From Arminella tubonensis (GTDB taxonomy: Bacteria; Pseudomonadota; Alphaproteobacteria; Rhizobiales; Rhizobiaceae), in contig NZ_PCDP01000033.1 of NCBI RefSeq assembly GCF_003240585.1, positions 56,459 through 120,458 on the forward strand: a stretch of 64,000 bases of DNA, written 5' to 3'. Position numbers and translations under genes: made by a program. How positions within the stretch are numbered: the stretch's first letter is position 1; the number at the start of each line of letters is the position of its first letter. Positions 37,785 through 47,140 of this stretch are shown one piece after another. Under the pieces are notes generated by a model, which was not told the origin of the DNA, ran no database searches, and saw only the letters and a program-made list of their open reading frames with translations.

Positions 37785-38828
37785 ATGGTGGGCAAGACGA
37801 TCAAAACGATGGAGGATTTCTCGGAGCTCGTCGGCTTGTCGCGCCCCACCGTCTCGAAATACTTCAACGACCCGACCTCGGTGCGCAAGAAGACGCGGGA
37901 CACGATCGAGATCGCGCTCAAGAAATCCGGCTTCAGGCCGAATATCTTTGCCGTCAACCTCAACCGGCGCCGCAGCAACATCCTCGGTGTCATCATTCCG
38001 AATTCCACCGATCCGTTTTACATGGCCCTCACCCGCCGCATCGAATTGATAGCAAACGAGGCGGGATTTCTGGCGTTCGTGCTGTCCTCCGATGGTAAAG
38101 CCGAAATGGAAGACCGGGCGATCAAGACATTGAAGTCCATGAATGTCGCAGGCGCGATCATCGCTCCGCTGGGCGTTGAATCTCACCACAGGACCCTGGA
38201 GGAATTGGGCCAGAGCGTTCCGTTGATTTACGTCGACTCTCCCCTGAACGAGACATCGTCTTTTGTCGGCACCAACAACCGGCAGAGCTTCGGCCTCATT
38301 GTCGACTATCTCTGCCGGTCCGGCGCGCCTCCCTGCTATCTCGGCATGCCGCACGTCAATACCAATGCGCTGACGCGGCAAATTGCCTATGTCGAAGCGA
38401 TGGAGCAATTTCGAATGACAGCCGAGATCGTCGCCGTCGCCGACCTGAAGACCTGGGACTTCGAAAGATTCGGATTTGAGGAAGCGACCAGAATACTGCA
38501 ATCGAAGTCGGGATTTCCAACGAGGACTGTCCTTTGCGCGAACGACCGAATTGCATTTGGCGTTATCGCGGCCGCCTACCAGCAAGGGCTGCGGGTGGGG
38601 CATGGTGCCGACTGCGATCTGAGGGTTGCAGGCCACGACGATCACCCGTTGTCAAAATATGCATGTCCCCCGCTCACAACGGTCGCGCAGAATTATAATG
38701 AGATAGGCAGGCTGGCAATCGAGTTGCTTTTTCACAAGCTCGACGAAATGCCGAGCGGAACGGCAACATCTCAGGCGGATGAACGCATTCTTCTGACCGC
38801 AGAGATCATGCTTCGAAGTTCAGCTTGA
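37785..38828 (+). CDS. LacI family transcriptional regulator
   Basis: A 347-residue regulator. The helix-turn-helix TMEDFSELVGLSRPTVSKYFNDPTSVRKKTRD is a slightly divergent LacI N-terminus. The effector domain has RSNILGVIIPNSTDPFYMALTRRIE, IIAPLGVE and CANDRIAFGVIAAAYQQGLRVG. It follows the zinc dehydrogenase on the same strand by about 100 bases and may control the polyol genes. No clear operator was recognised beside it. Confidence 0.88.
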   Translation: MVGKTIKTMEDFSELVGLSRPTVSKYFNDPTSVRKKTRDTIEIALKKSGFRPNIFAVNLNRRRSNILGVIIPNSTDPFYMALTRRIELIANEAGFLAFVLSSDGKAEMEDRAIKTLKSMNVAGAIIAPLGVESHHRTLEELGQSVPLIYVDSPLNETSSFVGTNNRQSFGLIVDYLCRSGAPPCYLGMPHVNTNALTRQIAYVEAMEQFRMTAEIVAVADLKTWDFERFGFEEATRILQSKSGFPTRTVLCANDRIAFGVIAAAYQQGLRVGHGADCDLRVAGHDDHPLSKYACPPLTTVAQNYNEIGRLAIELLFHKLDEMPSGTATSQADERILLTAEIMLRSSA

Positions 38829-38870
38829 ACAGATTGCCACATCCTTCAGCCTCGCCCTGCCGCGTGTTTT

Positions 38871-39968
38871 TCAGCCGGATATCTTCGAAACCTGCGTTGC
38901 TGTTGCGGGCGGGCCAACTGAGCCTCTTTCGATAATGACCGTTGGTAAAATAAGCCTTTCCGGCGCTCGTACTTCGCCCTTCAGACGGCGGATGAGCAGT
39001 TCAGCGACGCTTTTGCCGAGCGCGTAGACCGGCTGGTCGACGACGGTGATCGGCGGGGTGGTGACGCTCGTCCAGTCAGCATCGTGGAACGTGATCAGCG
39101 AAATGTCCTCGGGAACACGCAGGCCGTGTTGACGAATAGCCTTGAAAATCTCTAGCGCAATGAGGCTGTCGGACGCGAGGATGGCGGTTGGTCGATCGAG
39201 GCTCGACAGGAGCTTGGTTGCAACCTTTCGCGTCTCCTCAGGGCTCGTTGCGCCGAGCCGCACATAACGCTCCGGTCGATCGATGCCGGCATCCCTACAG
39301 ACGGCGAGAAAGCCCTCGATACGCTCTCGCACCGACGATGTGTAGATCTGCCCGAGATCTTGATATTCGCTCCCTTCGGCATCGACGGCCGTCACATAGG
39401 TGATATGGCGATGGCCGGCATCCACCAGGATCCGGGTCGCCCGCATGGCGACGTCGAGGTCGTCGACGGTGACCGTATCGACATCCAGATCAGGCAGGGC
39501 CCGGTCGAGCAGGGCGAGCGGCCGGCCCGAACGGTTGATGTCGCGCAGGTGCGAGACGTCGCGCGATTCCGATGGCGTCACGATCAGCCCGTCGACGCGC
39601 TTGCTGATAAGCAGCCGCACGGCCGCCTTTTCTACCTCTATCTGTTCGCCGGAATTGGCGAGAATGACATTGAAGCCGGCGGCCCTTGCCGCATCGGTGA
39701 TGCCGCGCACCGCCAGGCTGAAGAACGGATTCTCGATATCGCCGACGACCACGCCAATGATCCCGGATTTACCGGTCGTCATACTGCGGGCCAGCTCGTT
39801 CGGTCGATAATCCAGCGTCTTCGCCGCCGTCATGACGTCCGTGCGCACTTTATCGCTAACGACGCCGTAGCCGCCCAGGACGCGCGCGGCGGTGGCTTTT
39901 GAGACCTTGGCCTCCCGGGCAACGTCGCTAACGGTCACTGAGCGGGTTTTTTGCGTCGAATTTTTCAT
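38871..39968 (-). CDS. LacI family transcriptional regulator
   Basis: A 365-residue repressor: SVTVSDVAREAKVSKATAARVLGGYGVVS is the helix-turn-helix, then SGIIGVVVGDIENPFFSLAVRGI, ASDSLIALEIFKAIRQHGLRVPEDISLITFHD and DQPVYALGKSVAELLIRRL. It is divergent from the amino acid ABC operon, with two palindromes between them at 40028-40064. A LacI regulator for an amino-acid-type importer is less common than for sugars, so the substrate may be an amino-sugar or opine-like compound. Confidence 0.9.
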   Translation of the reverse strand: MKNSTQKTRSVTVSDVAREAKVSKATAARVLGGYGVVSDKVRTDVMTAAKTLDYRPNELARSMTTGKSGIIGVVVGDIENPFFSLAVRGITDAARAAGFNVILANSGEQIEVEKAAVRLLISKRVDGLIVTPSESRDVSHLRDINRSGRPLALLDRALPDLDVDTVTVDDLDVAMRATRILVDAGHRHITYVTAVDAEGSEYQDLGQIYTSSVRERIEGFLAVCRDAGIDRPERYVRLGATSPEETRKVATKLLSSLDRPTAILASDSLIALEIFKAIRQHGLRVPEDISLITFHDADWTSVTTPPITVVDQPVYALGKSVAELLIRRLKGEVRAPERLILPTVIIERGSVGPPATATQVSKISG

Positions 39969-40027
39969 GTCTGAAGGACTACAAGAGTTGTTGACGGAAG
40001 GTCAACGTGGAACTAACTATTATCGAA

Positions 40028-40064
40028 TGAGACCGGTCTCAATCACTAAGATACCGGTCTCTTA
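40028..40064. promoter_or_regulatory. Tandem LacI-type operators
   Basis: TGAGACCGGTCTCA (40028-40041) is a perfect 14-base palindrome. TAAGATACCGGTCTCTTA (40047-40064) is a second one with a single mismatched pair. Their centres are 21 bases apart, two helical turns, so two dimers could bind on one face. They lie between the divergent LacI gene and the ABC operon. Confidence 0.82.
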
Positions 40065-40148
40065 ACAAAATCGCGTTGGCGAATGAGAGGAAAAGTTCGC
40101 TGACTGACGGAAATCAAAAAAGAACAACTTCAGAGTGGAGAACCAGAT

Positions 40149-40991
40149 ATGACCAACATTGGAATTCTCGAGTCGCTGATGTCGCCGGTCCGCGCCGTCG
40201 CAATGGCTCTCATGATGGCATGTGCCGGCGCAGGCTTTGCTTCGCAAGCCCTTGCGGCAGACGACAACCCCTACGGGCTGATAGATGCGAAGGTCATTAG
40301 CGTCGGCACAATGGGCGATGCCAAGCCCTACGCCTTCACCCAGGCGGATGGCACGTTTACGGGGTTCGACATCGAGTTCTTCCGGAACGTCGCGGGCCGT
40401 CTCGGCTTCAAGCCGGAGCAAGTGATCTTCACTGGACAGGAGTTCTCGGCGCTGATGCCTTCAGTTGCCAATCAACGGTTCGACGTGGCGGTGGCGGCCA
40501 TCGGTACGACGGAAGCACGCAAGAAGACGGTCGATTTTTCAGACGGTTACCTCGCTGGCTATCTCTCGGTACTGACTGCCGACAAGGCGATAACCTCCGC
40601 CGACGGCCTCAAGGGCAAGCGCCTCGGGGTCGTGCAGGGCACGCTGCAGGAAATCTATGCGGCAAAGAATTTCAACAGCACGGATCTCGTAAAATTCCCC
40701 GACAATAACTCCGCCGTCGCCGCGCTCAACAACGGATCGGTCGATGCGCATTTCCTCGACTACGAGGCGGCCAAGCAATATGGCGAGCGTTACCCGGAGC
40801 TGAAGATCGCCGTCAACATTCCCTCTTTCGATGCGCCGGCAGGCTTCGTCGTCCGCAAGGGCAACGACAAGTTCCGAGACGCGCTGAACACGGCGCTGCA
40901 TGCCGCCATGCAAGACGGCACCTGGAAGACGCTTTATGAGAAGTGGTTTCCAGGATCGCCGATGCCTGACGAATATCTCCCCAAGAAATGA
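40149..40991 (+). CDS. Polar amino acid-type ABC substrate-binding protein
   Basis: A 280-residue family 3 binding protein. The signal peptide covers about residues 1-37 (SQALAADD). The core has [55 protein letters not shown] and [18 protein letters not shown]. It is the first gene of a unit with a fused permease/ATPase and an amino-acid-oxidase-like enzyme. The ligand may be an amino acid or an opine-like conjugate. Confidence 0.9.
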   Translation: MTNIGILESLMSPVRAVAMALMMACAGAGFASQALAADDNPYGLIDAKVISVGTMGDAKPYAFTQADGTFTGFDIEFFRNVAGRLGFKPEQVIFTGQEFSALMPSVANQRFDVAVAAIGTTEARKKTVDFSDGYLAGYLSVLTADKAITSADGLKGKRLGVVQGTLQEIYAAKNFNSTDLVKFPDNNSAVAALNNGSVDAHFLDYEAAKQYGERYPELKIAVNIPSFDAPAGFVVRKGNDKFRDALNTALHAAMQDGTWKTLYEKWFPGSPMPDEYLPKK

Positions 40992-41089
40992 CCGCACTGG
41001 CCGCCGGCGGTGAAAACCGGCGGCCGCAGGAGATGCTGCTGCGCCCGAGTTTCGCGCAGGTGTCGAGAGCCTAATGAAAAGGGGACAGA

Positions 41090-42637
41090 ATGAACTGGCT
41101 TGAAAACCTGCGCCGCAGCTTCCTCGACTGGCAGGCAATGGCCGATGTTCTGCCGAGCATGATCACCATCGGATTGAAGAACACCCTGATCCTGGCTGCG
41201 GCTTCGACGGTGCTCGGTGTGATCCTGGGGATGCTGCTCGCGGTCATGAGCATTTCGCAATCGCGCTGGCTGCGCATTCCAGCGCGTGTCTATACCGATA
41301 TCTTCCGTGGCCTGCCGGCCATTGTGACCATTCTTCTGATCGGCCAGGGTTTCGCCCGCATCGGCCGCGAGATTTTCGGCCCATCACCCTATCCGCTGGG
41401 TATTCTCGCACTCAGTCTTATCGCCGGCGCCTATATCGGTGAAATCTTCCGCTCGGGCATCCAAAGCGTAGAGCGTGGACAGATGGAGGCCTGCCGTGCG
41501 CTGAGCATGAGCTACGGGCAGGGGATGCGGTTGATCGTGATCCCACAGGGTATACGCCGCGTCCTGCCGGCGCTCGTCAACCAATTCATCGGCAACGTCA
41601 AGGATTCGAGCCTCGTCTATTTCCTCGGACTGCTGGCGTCCGAGCGCGAGATCTTCCGGGTCGGGCAGGACCAAGCCGTCGTGACCGGCAATCTTTCGCC
41701 GTTGCTTCTCGCCGGTGCGTTTTATCTCGTCATCACCGTCCCGCTCACACACATGGTCAACTACATCGACAACACCTTGCGGCTCGGCAAACAGAAGGGC
41801 GGCGCCGTCACCAGCGGTCTGGCAGAAGTGAGCGAGCTTGCAGGCGCGGTCAAAGCTTCGGCCGATCAAACACCGGCTTCTCAAAGCGTCGCAACCGGAA
41901 AATCCCGTTTCAAGGGCGGCAGTCTCGCCATCACCAATCTCGACATGGCTTATGGCAACCTCGATGTTCTCAAGGGTGTCAACCTCACTGTCAAGCCGGG
42001 CACGGTCACCTGCGTCATCGGTCCATCGGGCTCGGGCAAATCGACGCTGCTGCGCTGCCTCAACCGTCTGGTCGAGCCGAAGGGTGGTGACGTCCTTCTC
42101 GATGGCGAGAGCATTCTGGCGATGAAGCCAGAAAAGCTGCGCCGCCGTGTCGGCATGGTTTTCCAGCATTTCAACCTGTTCCCCGATCACTCCGCGCTTG
42201 AAAACGTCATGCTCTCGCTCACAAAGATCAAGGGGCTGCCGCGACAGGACGCCGAGCGGATCGCCGAGGCGCGCCTTGCCGATGTCGGGCTCGCCGCTCG
42301 CAAACATCACCGGCCAGGTGGCCTCTCGGGCGGCCAGCAGCAACGCGTGGCGATTGCTCGCGCTCTTGCGATGGATCCGGAAGTCATCCTCTTCGACGAG
42401 GTGACGAGTGCGCTTGATCCCGAACTGGTGAAGGGCGTCCTCAACCTGATGGCCGATCTCGGTTTGCGCGGCATGACCATGGTGATCGTCACCCATGAAA
42501 TGGGCTTTGCCCGCAAGGTCGCCGATCAGGTCGTCTTCATGGACGAAGGCCGCGTCATCGAAGCGGGTACGCCCACGGCGATCTTCGACAATCCTCAAAG
42601 CGCGCGCTTGAAACACTTCCTTGCCGAGGTGTTGTGA
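41090..42637 (+). CDS. Amino acid ABC transporter, fused permease and ATPase
   Basis: A 515-residue fusion. Residues 1-235 are a HisM/GlnP-type permease (MITIGLKNTLILAAASTVLGV, IFRGLPAIVTILLIGQG, EACRALSMSYGQGMRLIVIPQGIRRVLPAL). A ~40-residue linker rich in Ala, Ser and Gln follows. Residues 275-515 are a GlnQ-type ATPase: GPSGSGKSTLLRCL, LSGGQQQRVAIARAL, VILFDEVTSALDPELV, VTHEMGFA. AAAAGGGG precedes the ATG. The reading frame is continuous with no stop or frameshift. A homodimer of this protein would make a complete membrane core. Confidence 0.92.
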   Translation: MNWLENLRRSFLDWQAMADVLPSMITIGLKNTLILAAASTVLGVILGMLLAVMSISQSRWLRIPARVYTDIFRGLPAIVTILLIGQGFARIGREIFGPSPYPLGILALSLIAGAYIGEIFRSGIQSVERGQMEACRALSMSYGQGMRLIVIPQGIRRVLPALVNQFIGNVKDSSLVYFLGLLASEREIFRVGQDQAVVTGNLSPLLLAGAFYLVITVPLTHMVNYIDNTLRLGKQKGGAVTSGLAEVSELAGAVKASADQTPASQSVATGKSRFKGGSLAITNLDMAYGNLDVLKGVNLTVKPGTVTCVIGPSGSGKSTLLRCLNRLVEPKGGDVLLDGESILAMKPEKLRRRVGMVFQHFNLFPDHSALENVMLSLTKIKGLPRQDAERIAEARLADVGLAARKHHRPGGLSGGQQQRVAIARALAMDPEVILFDEVTSALDPELVKGVLNLMADLGLRGMTMVIVTHEMGFARKVADQVVFMDEGRVIEAGTPTAIFDNPQSARLKHFLAEVL

Positions 42638-42691
42638 CCCTCCGGTCACCCGAACCGCGCAACCCACCCCTCCATCCAGAAAGAACTCATC

Positions 42692-43816
42692 ATGACTACA
42701 TCTTCTCCTGTCTCCAAGGTCGTCGTGGTCGGCGGCGGCATTTTCGGCGTCTCCTCGGCGGTTCATCTTTCAAGGCTCGGCATCAGCACCATCCTCGTCA
42801 ACGATGGGCCGCTGGCCATGGGCGCATCGGGCCGCTCGCTCGCCTGGCTCAATTCCTCGCGCAAGCGTTCGCCGGCGTACCAGAGCCTGCGTATGATCGG
42901 CATCGATCGGTACAGGACGCTGTCGGCGAAATATCCCGACGCCAACTGGTTGCGTTTCGACGGTGGTTTGACCTGGGATGCGGACGATGCTTCGAACGAG
43001 ATTGCCGAGGTCTTTGCCCATGAGAGAGACCTCGGATATGACGCGCAGCTGCTGTCAGCCGGCTCTATTGCAGCCGTGACGTCGGGGATCGACGCGCGCG
43101 CCGTGACACCGCAGGGAGCGATTTTCAATCCAGGCGAGGGCTGGGTCGATCTGCCATCGCTGATCGACGTGCTGATTGCCGAGTTCATCGAGCGCGGCGG
43201 CAGACTTGTTACCGACGCCGGCCGTGCTGCCGTCACGGTGTTCAATGGCCGGGCGACCGGTATCACGACAACGAGCGGCGTGAGCTTCGATTCCGATGCG
43301 GTGCTGCTGGCGACCGGTGCCGACGTGCCGCGCATGGCGGCCGATAACCATCAGAATATTGCCGATGGAACACCGATCGCTCTGTTGGTCAGGACGAAGC
43401 CCGTCAATCTGCCGCTGCGGGCCGTGCTGAACACGCCGCGGGTCGCTATCCGCCCGACGCCGGTCGGCGGGCTTGCTCTAGATTCAGCCTGGTCAGAGGA
43501 AGAGGTCGCGGTCCGCAAGGATGGCACCTACGAGGTGAAGGACACGACAATTAGGGGATTGCTCAAGGAAGCCTCTGCTGTTCTTGAGGGCAATCCAGTG
43601 CTGGAACTGGAAAGCTACGGCGTCGGCCCGAAGCCTATCCCCGGAGACGGCGAACCGGTGTTCGGCCAGTTGAAGGCCATCAAGGGCTATTATGTCGCTT
43701 TCAGCCACAGCGGCGCGACGCTCGGCCTGATTGCAGGCGAATTGCTGGCCGGCGAGATCGTCACAGGAAAAGAACATCCGCTGCTCGCAAACTTCCGCCC
43801 CGAGCGGTTCGGCTGA
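42692..43816 (+). CDS. FAD-dependent oxidoreductase, DAO family
   Basis: A 374-residue D-amino acid oxidase/glycine oxidase-type flavoenzyme. The FAD motif is VVVVGGGIFGVSSAVHLSRLG, with GASGRSLAWLNSS next and the C-terminal FAD loop YVAFSHSGATLGLIAGELLAGEI. It is downstream of the fused ABC protein in the same direction and likely oxidises the imported compound or a derivative. The substrate is unknown. Confidence 0.85.
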   Translation: MTTSSPVSKVVVVGGGIFGVSSAVHLSRLGISTILVNDGPLAMGASGRSLAWLNSSRKRSPAYQSLRMIGIDRYRTLSAKYPDANWLRFDGGLTWDADDASNEIAEVFAHERDLGYDAQLLSAGSIAAVTSGIDARAVTPQGAIFNPGEGWVDLPSLIDVLIAEFIERGGRLVTDAGRAAVTVFNGRATGITTTSGVSFDSDAVLLATGADVPRMAADNHQNIADGTPIALLVRTKPVNLPLRAVLNTPRVAIRPTPVGGLALDSAWSEEEVAVRKDGTYEVKDTTIRGLLKEASAVLEGNPVLELESYGVGPKPIPGDGEPVFGQLKAIKGYYVAFSHSGATLGLIAGELLAGEIVTGKEHPLLANFRPERFG

Positions 43817-43872
43817 GCACCCGGCCGACAGGGATGCGCCAAACATTTCCAGGCCTCTCGCCTGTCGGCGTT

Positions 43873-45234
43873 TCAGACGATGTGGTTTCCGCCGACCCAT
43901 GTTGAGGCAATGTTTGCCGCGGAAGCCGTGTAAATGATCTTCTGGAGAATCTGGTCGCCGCGATCAAGCTCGTCCCAAAGGCGGATCGTGCCATTGCTGG
44001 CCTTGGTGTCGATCATTATGGCATCGAACTGGTAACCCGGTGTGAATTGCCCAATCGGTAGATCCAGCGCAATACCGCCGCCTGCCGTAGCCAAATGGAA
44101 GGCATCTCGGAAATCGATTTGCGCGGGAGCTGCCGCTCCGCGGTTTTCCCGTGTTACAGCTGGATCGACACCGCTTTCGAGCATTCGTGAAACAAGCACG
44201 GCGGCGCGGCAATTTTCAAGAATGGAGGCACTGGGGCCGCCGGAAATATCAGTTCCGAGTCCGACCTGCAGGCCTTTCTCCAGCGCTGCACGAAGAGGGA
44301 AGACAGCATCGGCGAAATAGGCGTTCGAAAGCGGGCAGTGGGCGATTGCCGCCTGCCGTGTGAAAATGAGTTCCATGTCATCTACCGTGATGAAATTGGC
44401 GTGTGCCAACACGGTCCGGCGTCCGAGCAAACCGAAACGATCGAGCATCTGCGTATCGGTGGCGCCGTGGCGAGAGAGAACATAACCGTGGGCCCAGTCG
44501 CTCTCCGAGCAATGGGTCTGGACGTGGCAGCCGCATTGCGCCGCGATTGCGCCAAGCCCCTTAAGCGTCGCATCGGTGCAGGAGGGTATGAAGCGCGGGG
44601 TTACGACCGGAAGGACGCGGTCCTCGCCGTTGTCCGGATGCCCCCTGACATAGTCGATCAGTGCCCGCGTTCCCTGGAGAGCGGCATCGGTGGATGCGTC
44701 GCGATAGTAGTCCGGGCATTCCGCGACATTGTCCATTGCCACCTTGCCGATCAGCGCCCGCTGGCCCTTTTCGAGGCAAATGTCCACGAGCGCGCGCGTG
44801 GCCTCCTGATGGACGGTGGCGAAATACAGTGCCGTGGTCGTGCCGCTCGCCAACAGGTCCTCGACAAGAAGCCCGTAACTTCGCCGCGCAAAAGCGAGGT
44901 CCTGATAACGGGCTTCCAACGGAAACGTATATGTCTGCAGCCAGTCCTCCAGCGGAACGTCGAGCGCGTTTCCGAGTTGGGGATATTGCGGGGCATGGAC
45001 ATGAAGATCGACGAAACCCGGTAGCAAATAACAGCCCGCGGGAAGGCTCACGAGCTCGCCGGTCTCGTCGCGGGCGTCCCGGATGGAGCGGTAGTTCGGT
45101 TCGCCGGGCCGGTGGATCGCCCCGATGCGGCCGTCGGCGCCGATTTCGATGAGCACGTCTTCCAATATGTCGATGGTGCCGCGTTCCGGGGAATGAAAGC
45201 CGGAGGCGAAGAGCGTCTTGCCACGCAAATCCAT
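43873..45234 (-). CDS. guaD: Guanine deaminase
   Basis: A 453-residue amidohydrolase. PGFVDLHVHAPQYPQLG carries the HxH zinc ligands, and the guanine-deaminase hallmark DVPLEDWLQTYTFPLEARY follows. Later: VQTHCSESDWAHG, LAHANFIT, AHCPLSNAYFADAVFPLR and GLGTDISGGPSASIL (catalytic Asp). It converts guanine to xanthine and ammonia. It lies 13 bases after the oxygenase catalytic gene and probably ends the long minus-strand BMP-transporter unit. The linkage points to purine use. Confidence 0.92.
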   Translation of the reverse strand: MDLRGKTLFASGFHSPERGTIDILEDVLIEIGADGRIGAIHRPGEPNYRSIRDARDETGELVSLPAGCYLLPGFVDLHVHAPQYPQLGNALDVPLEDWLQTYTFPLEARYQDLAFARRSYGLLVEDLLASGTTTALYFATVHQEATRALVDICLEKGQRALIGKVAMDNVAECPDYYRDASTDAALQGTRALIDYVRGHPDNGEDRVLPVVTPRFIPSCTDATLKGLGAIAAQCGCHVQTHCSESDWAHGYVLSRHGATDTQMLDRFGLLGRRTVLAHANFITVDDMELIFTRQAAIAHCPLSNAYFADAVFPLRAALEKGLQVGLGTDISGGPSASILENCRAAVLVSRMLESGVDPAVTRENRGAAAPAQIDFRDAFHLATAGGGIALDLPIGQFTPGYQFDAIMIDTKASNGTIRLWDELDRGDQILQKIIYTASAANIASTWVGGNHIV

Positions 45235-45247
45235 CAGATTGCCGCCC

Positions 45248-46105
45248 CTATGCCGCCATCGTCGTCGTGCCGTAGGTGATGCCTTTTTCCTTCAGCCAGC
45301 GGCGATAGGCGATCGAACTTGCGTCGGCACGTGTCGGAATTTCTGCGCGCGCCTCCATCGGCAACAACACAGGACGCTGGTTTTCGAGGATAATGCGATC
45401 CTGCAGGAAGATGAGCTGCTGGAAATTCACCAGCTCGGTCGTCGTCGACACGTCGTCGATCAGGAACATGACCGGGTGGGCGCGGCACCGGTCGGGATCG
45501 AGCGGTTGGACGAACAGACAGATGACGTCCCAGCGGTTCGCGGAATTCGGGCAAGTCTTGTAGAGCAGCGTCGTAAACGGCGTCATGACGCGATAGATGT
45601 AGTCGGTCATGATACCTCCCGTCGCCGAGAGGGCCGCCTGCGGCTGGAAAAACTGGCAGTTTGTCGCCCAGACCTCGTCCACGTCGCGACGTATCTCGGC
45701 ATTGTAGTGTCTGACTTCCGTGTGGGGCTCGGCGCCAAGAATATCGGTATGGACGAATGGGAAATGCGCCATGTCGAGGAAGTTCTCGACGATGCGCAAT
45801 CCCGAGGCGCGCACAGATACCGAGCCGCAATTGACGATACGCCTGTCCTCTTCGTCGGCTTCGGGTAGGGCAAAAAGGCCGCCGGCGGGTTCGCCGAGCG
45901 TCGCCCAGACAAGGCCGAAGCGCTTGATGAGCGGCAAAGGCTGCTCGCAGTCCTGCGCCATGACGGTGATCGTGCCGTCTCGTTTGCGGTTCACCGTCAG
46001 ATTGGTGCCAAGCAAGCGGTTGGCGGATCTGCCAAAGGGAATCTCGCTCTCGGTGTCGAGAGCGTACCATTGATTAAGGGCAGCCTTGTCTGAACACCGG
46101 CTCAT
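45248..46105 (-). CDS. Ring-hydroxylating oxygenase catalytic subunit lacking a Rieske centre
   Basis: A 285-residue protein resembling the catalytic part of Rieske non-haem iron oxygenase alpha subunits. N-terminal WYALDTESEIPFG and RRLVTN-like strands (residues 11-50) are as in full alpha subunits. The sequence then passes directly from a DGTITVMAQDC strand (44-53) to RFGLVWATLGEPAGGLFALPEAD (62-84). The usual C-x-H ... C-x2-H cluster segment between them is absent. The mononuclear iron motif is intact: NFLDMAHFPFVH, with Asp111, His114 and His119. AGAGGAG fixes the start, and there is no room upstream for a lost Rieske part. A separate Rieske protein is encoded at 51498-52160. The substrate could be a purine or related heterocycle. 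Confidence 0.8.
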   Translation of the reverse strand: MSRCSDKAALNQWYALDTESEIPFGRSANRLLGTNLTVNRKRDGTITVMAQDCEQPLPLIKRFGLVWATLGEPAGGLFALPEADEEDRRIVNCGSVSVRASGLRIVENFLDMAHFPFVHTDILGAEPHTEVRHYNAEIRRDVDEVWATNCQFFQPQAALSATGGIMTDYIYRVMTPFTTLLYKTCPNSANRWDVICLFVQPLDPDRCRAHPVMFLIDDVSTTTELVNFQQLIFLQDRIILENQRPVLLPMEARAEIPTRADASSIAYRRWLKEKGITYGTTTMAA

Positions 46106-46192
46106 GAAACGCTCCTCTTTATGGTCCTAAATCCGGTTGATCACAGTTTGATGGCTCGTAGACAATCCGTCCACATCCAAAATTCTAATTTG

Positions 46193-47128
46193 TCAGCGTA
46201 CGTCGCGATAGTAGGGCACGCCGATCGCGGCGGGGGCTGCCATGACGAGACGCATGCGTTGCCACGCAAGCACCGGCACGATGATGAAGGCCATGGTGCC
46301 GAGATAGGGCAGCATCGAGAGGAAGGCAGGGGCGATCGGCCATCCTCGAGCCTGACCGACAAAGCCGAGAGCGGTGATGAACCCGAAGAGCAGCCCGGAA
46401 AGGACGGCGGGGATCGGCCGGTAGCCGGCAAAGATCACCAAGGCAACGGCAATCCAGCCGCGCCCTGCCACCACGCCATCGGACCAGGAGGGAACGAAGG
46501 CGAGCGTCAAGTAGGCACCGGCGCCGGCCGCCAGCGCCGAGCCTGCGGTGACATAGACAAAGCGTATGAGGTTAACCGGTATGCCTGCGGCATCCGCCGC
46601 AGCCGGATTTTCGCCGACGGCCCGCAGGTTGAGGCCATGCCGGGTCCGGAACATGAGATAACTTAGCGCCACCGGCAGGATGATATAGATGAGGTAGACG
46701 AGGATGTTCTGGGAAAAGAAGGCTTTGCCGAGTATGGGAATACTGCTCAATAGGGGGATATCGATCCCCGGAAAAGTTGCCCTCGCCGGCATGCCGGAAT
46801 AGGCGCGACCGATTGTCGAGGCGATGCCGTTGCCCATCAGGGTGAGTGCCAGCCCGCAGAGAACCTGATTGGCTCGCAGGATCACCGTTGCGAAGGCGAA
46901 CAGCGCGCCAAACAGCGCGCCGACTGCGAGCGCCGCCAGGAAGCCGACTGTCGGAGACGGGAAGGCCGAGACCGTCGCGATCGCGGTCAGCGCCCCAATC
47001 GCCATCAGCCCCTCGACGCCGAGATTGACGACGCCGACGCGTTCGGCCAGCACTTCGCCGAGTGCCGCGAGCGCAAGGACGCCACCCGCCAGGAAGGCTG
47101 TGGTGAAGAGGCCGGTCAGAAGGTCCAT
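46193..47128 (-). CDS. ABC transporter permease, BMP/nucleoside type (second)
   Basis: A 311-residue permease of the BMP-associated (YufQ/NupC-like) type, related to RbsC: GEVLAERVGVVNLGVEGLMAIGAL, AFATVILRANQVLCGLALTLMGNGIAS and LNLRAVGENPAAADAAGIPVNLIR. Systems of this family import nucleosides, purines or related heterocycles. It follows its partner permease by 12 bases and precedes the oxygenase catalytic gene. Confidence 0.9.
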   Translation of the reverse strand: MDLLTGLFTTAFLAGGVLALAALGEVLAERVGVVNLGVEGLMAIGALTAIATVSAFPSPTVGFLAALAVGALFGALFAFATVILRANQVLCGLALTLMGNGIASTIGRAYSGMPARATFPGIDIPLLSSIPILGKAFFSQNILVYLIYIILPVALSYLMFRTRHGLNLRAVGENPAAADAAGIPVNLIRFVYVTAGSALAAGAGAYLTLAFVPSWSDGVVAGRGWIAVALVIFAGYRPIPAVLSGLLFGFITALGFVGQARGWPIAPAFLSMLPYLGTMAFIIVPVLAWQRMRLVMAAPAAIGVPYYRDVR

Positions 47129-47140
47129 GGTCGTTCTCCT

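Noticed and set aside
41384..42766. A 460-codon minus-strand frame opposite the fused ABC gene.
   Set aside because: The plus strand carries all ATPase and permease motifs; the opposite frame shows His/Asp-rich shadow composition.
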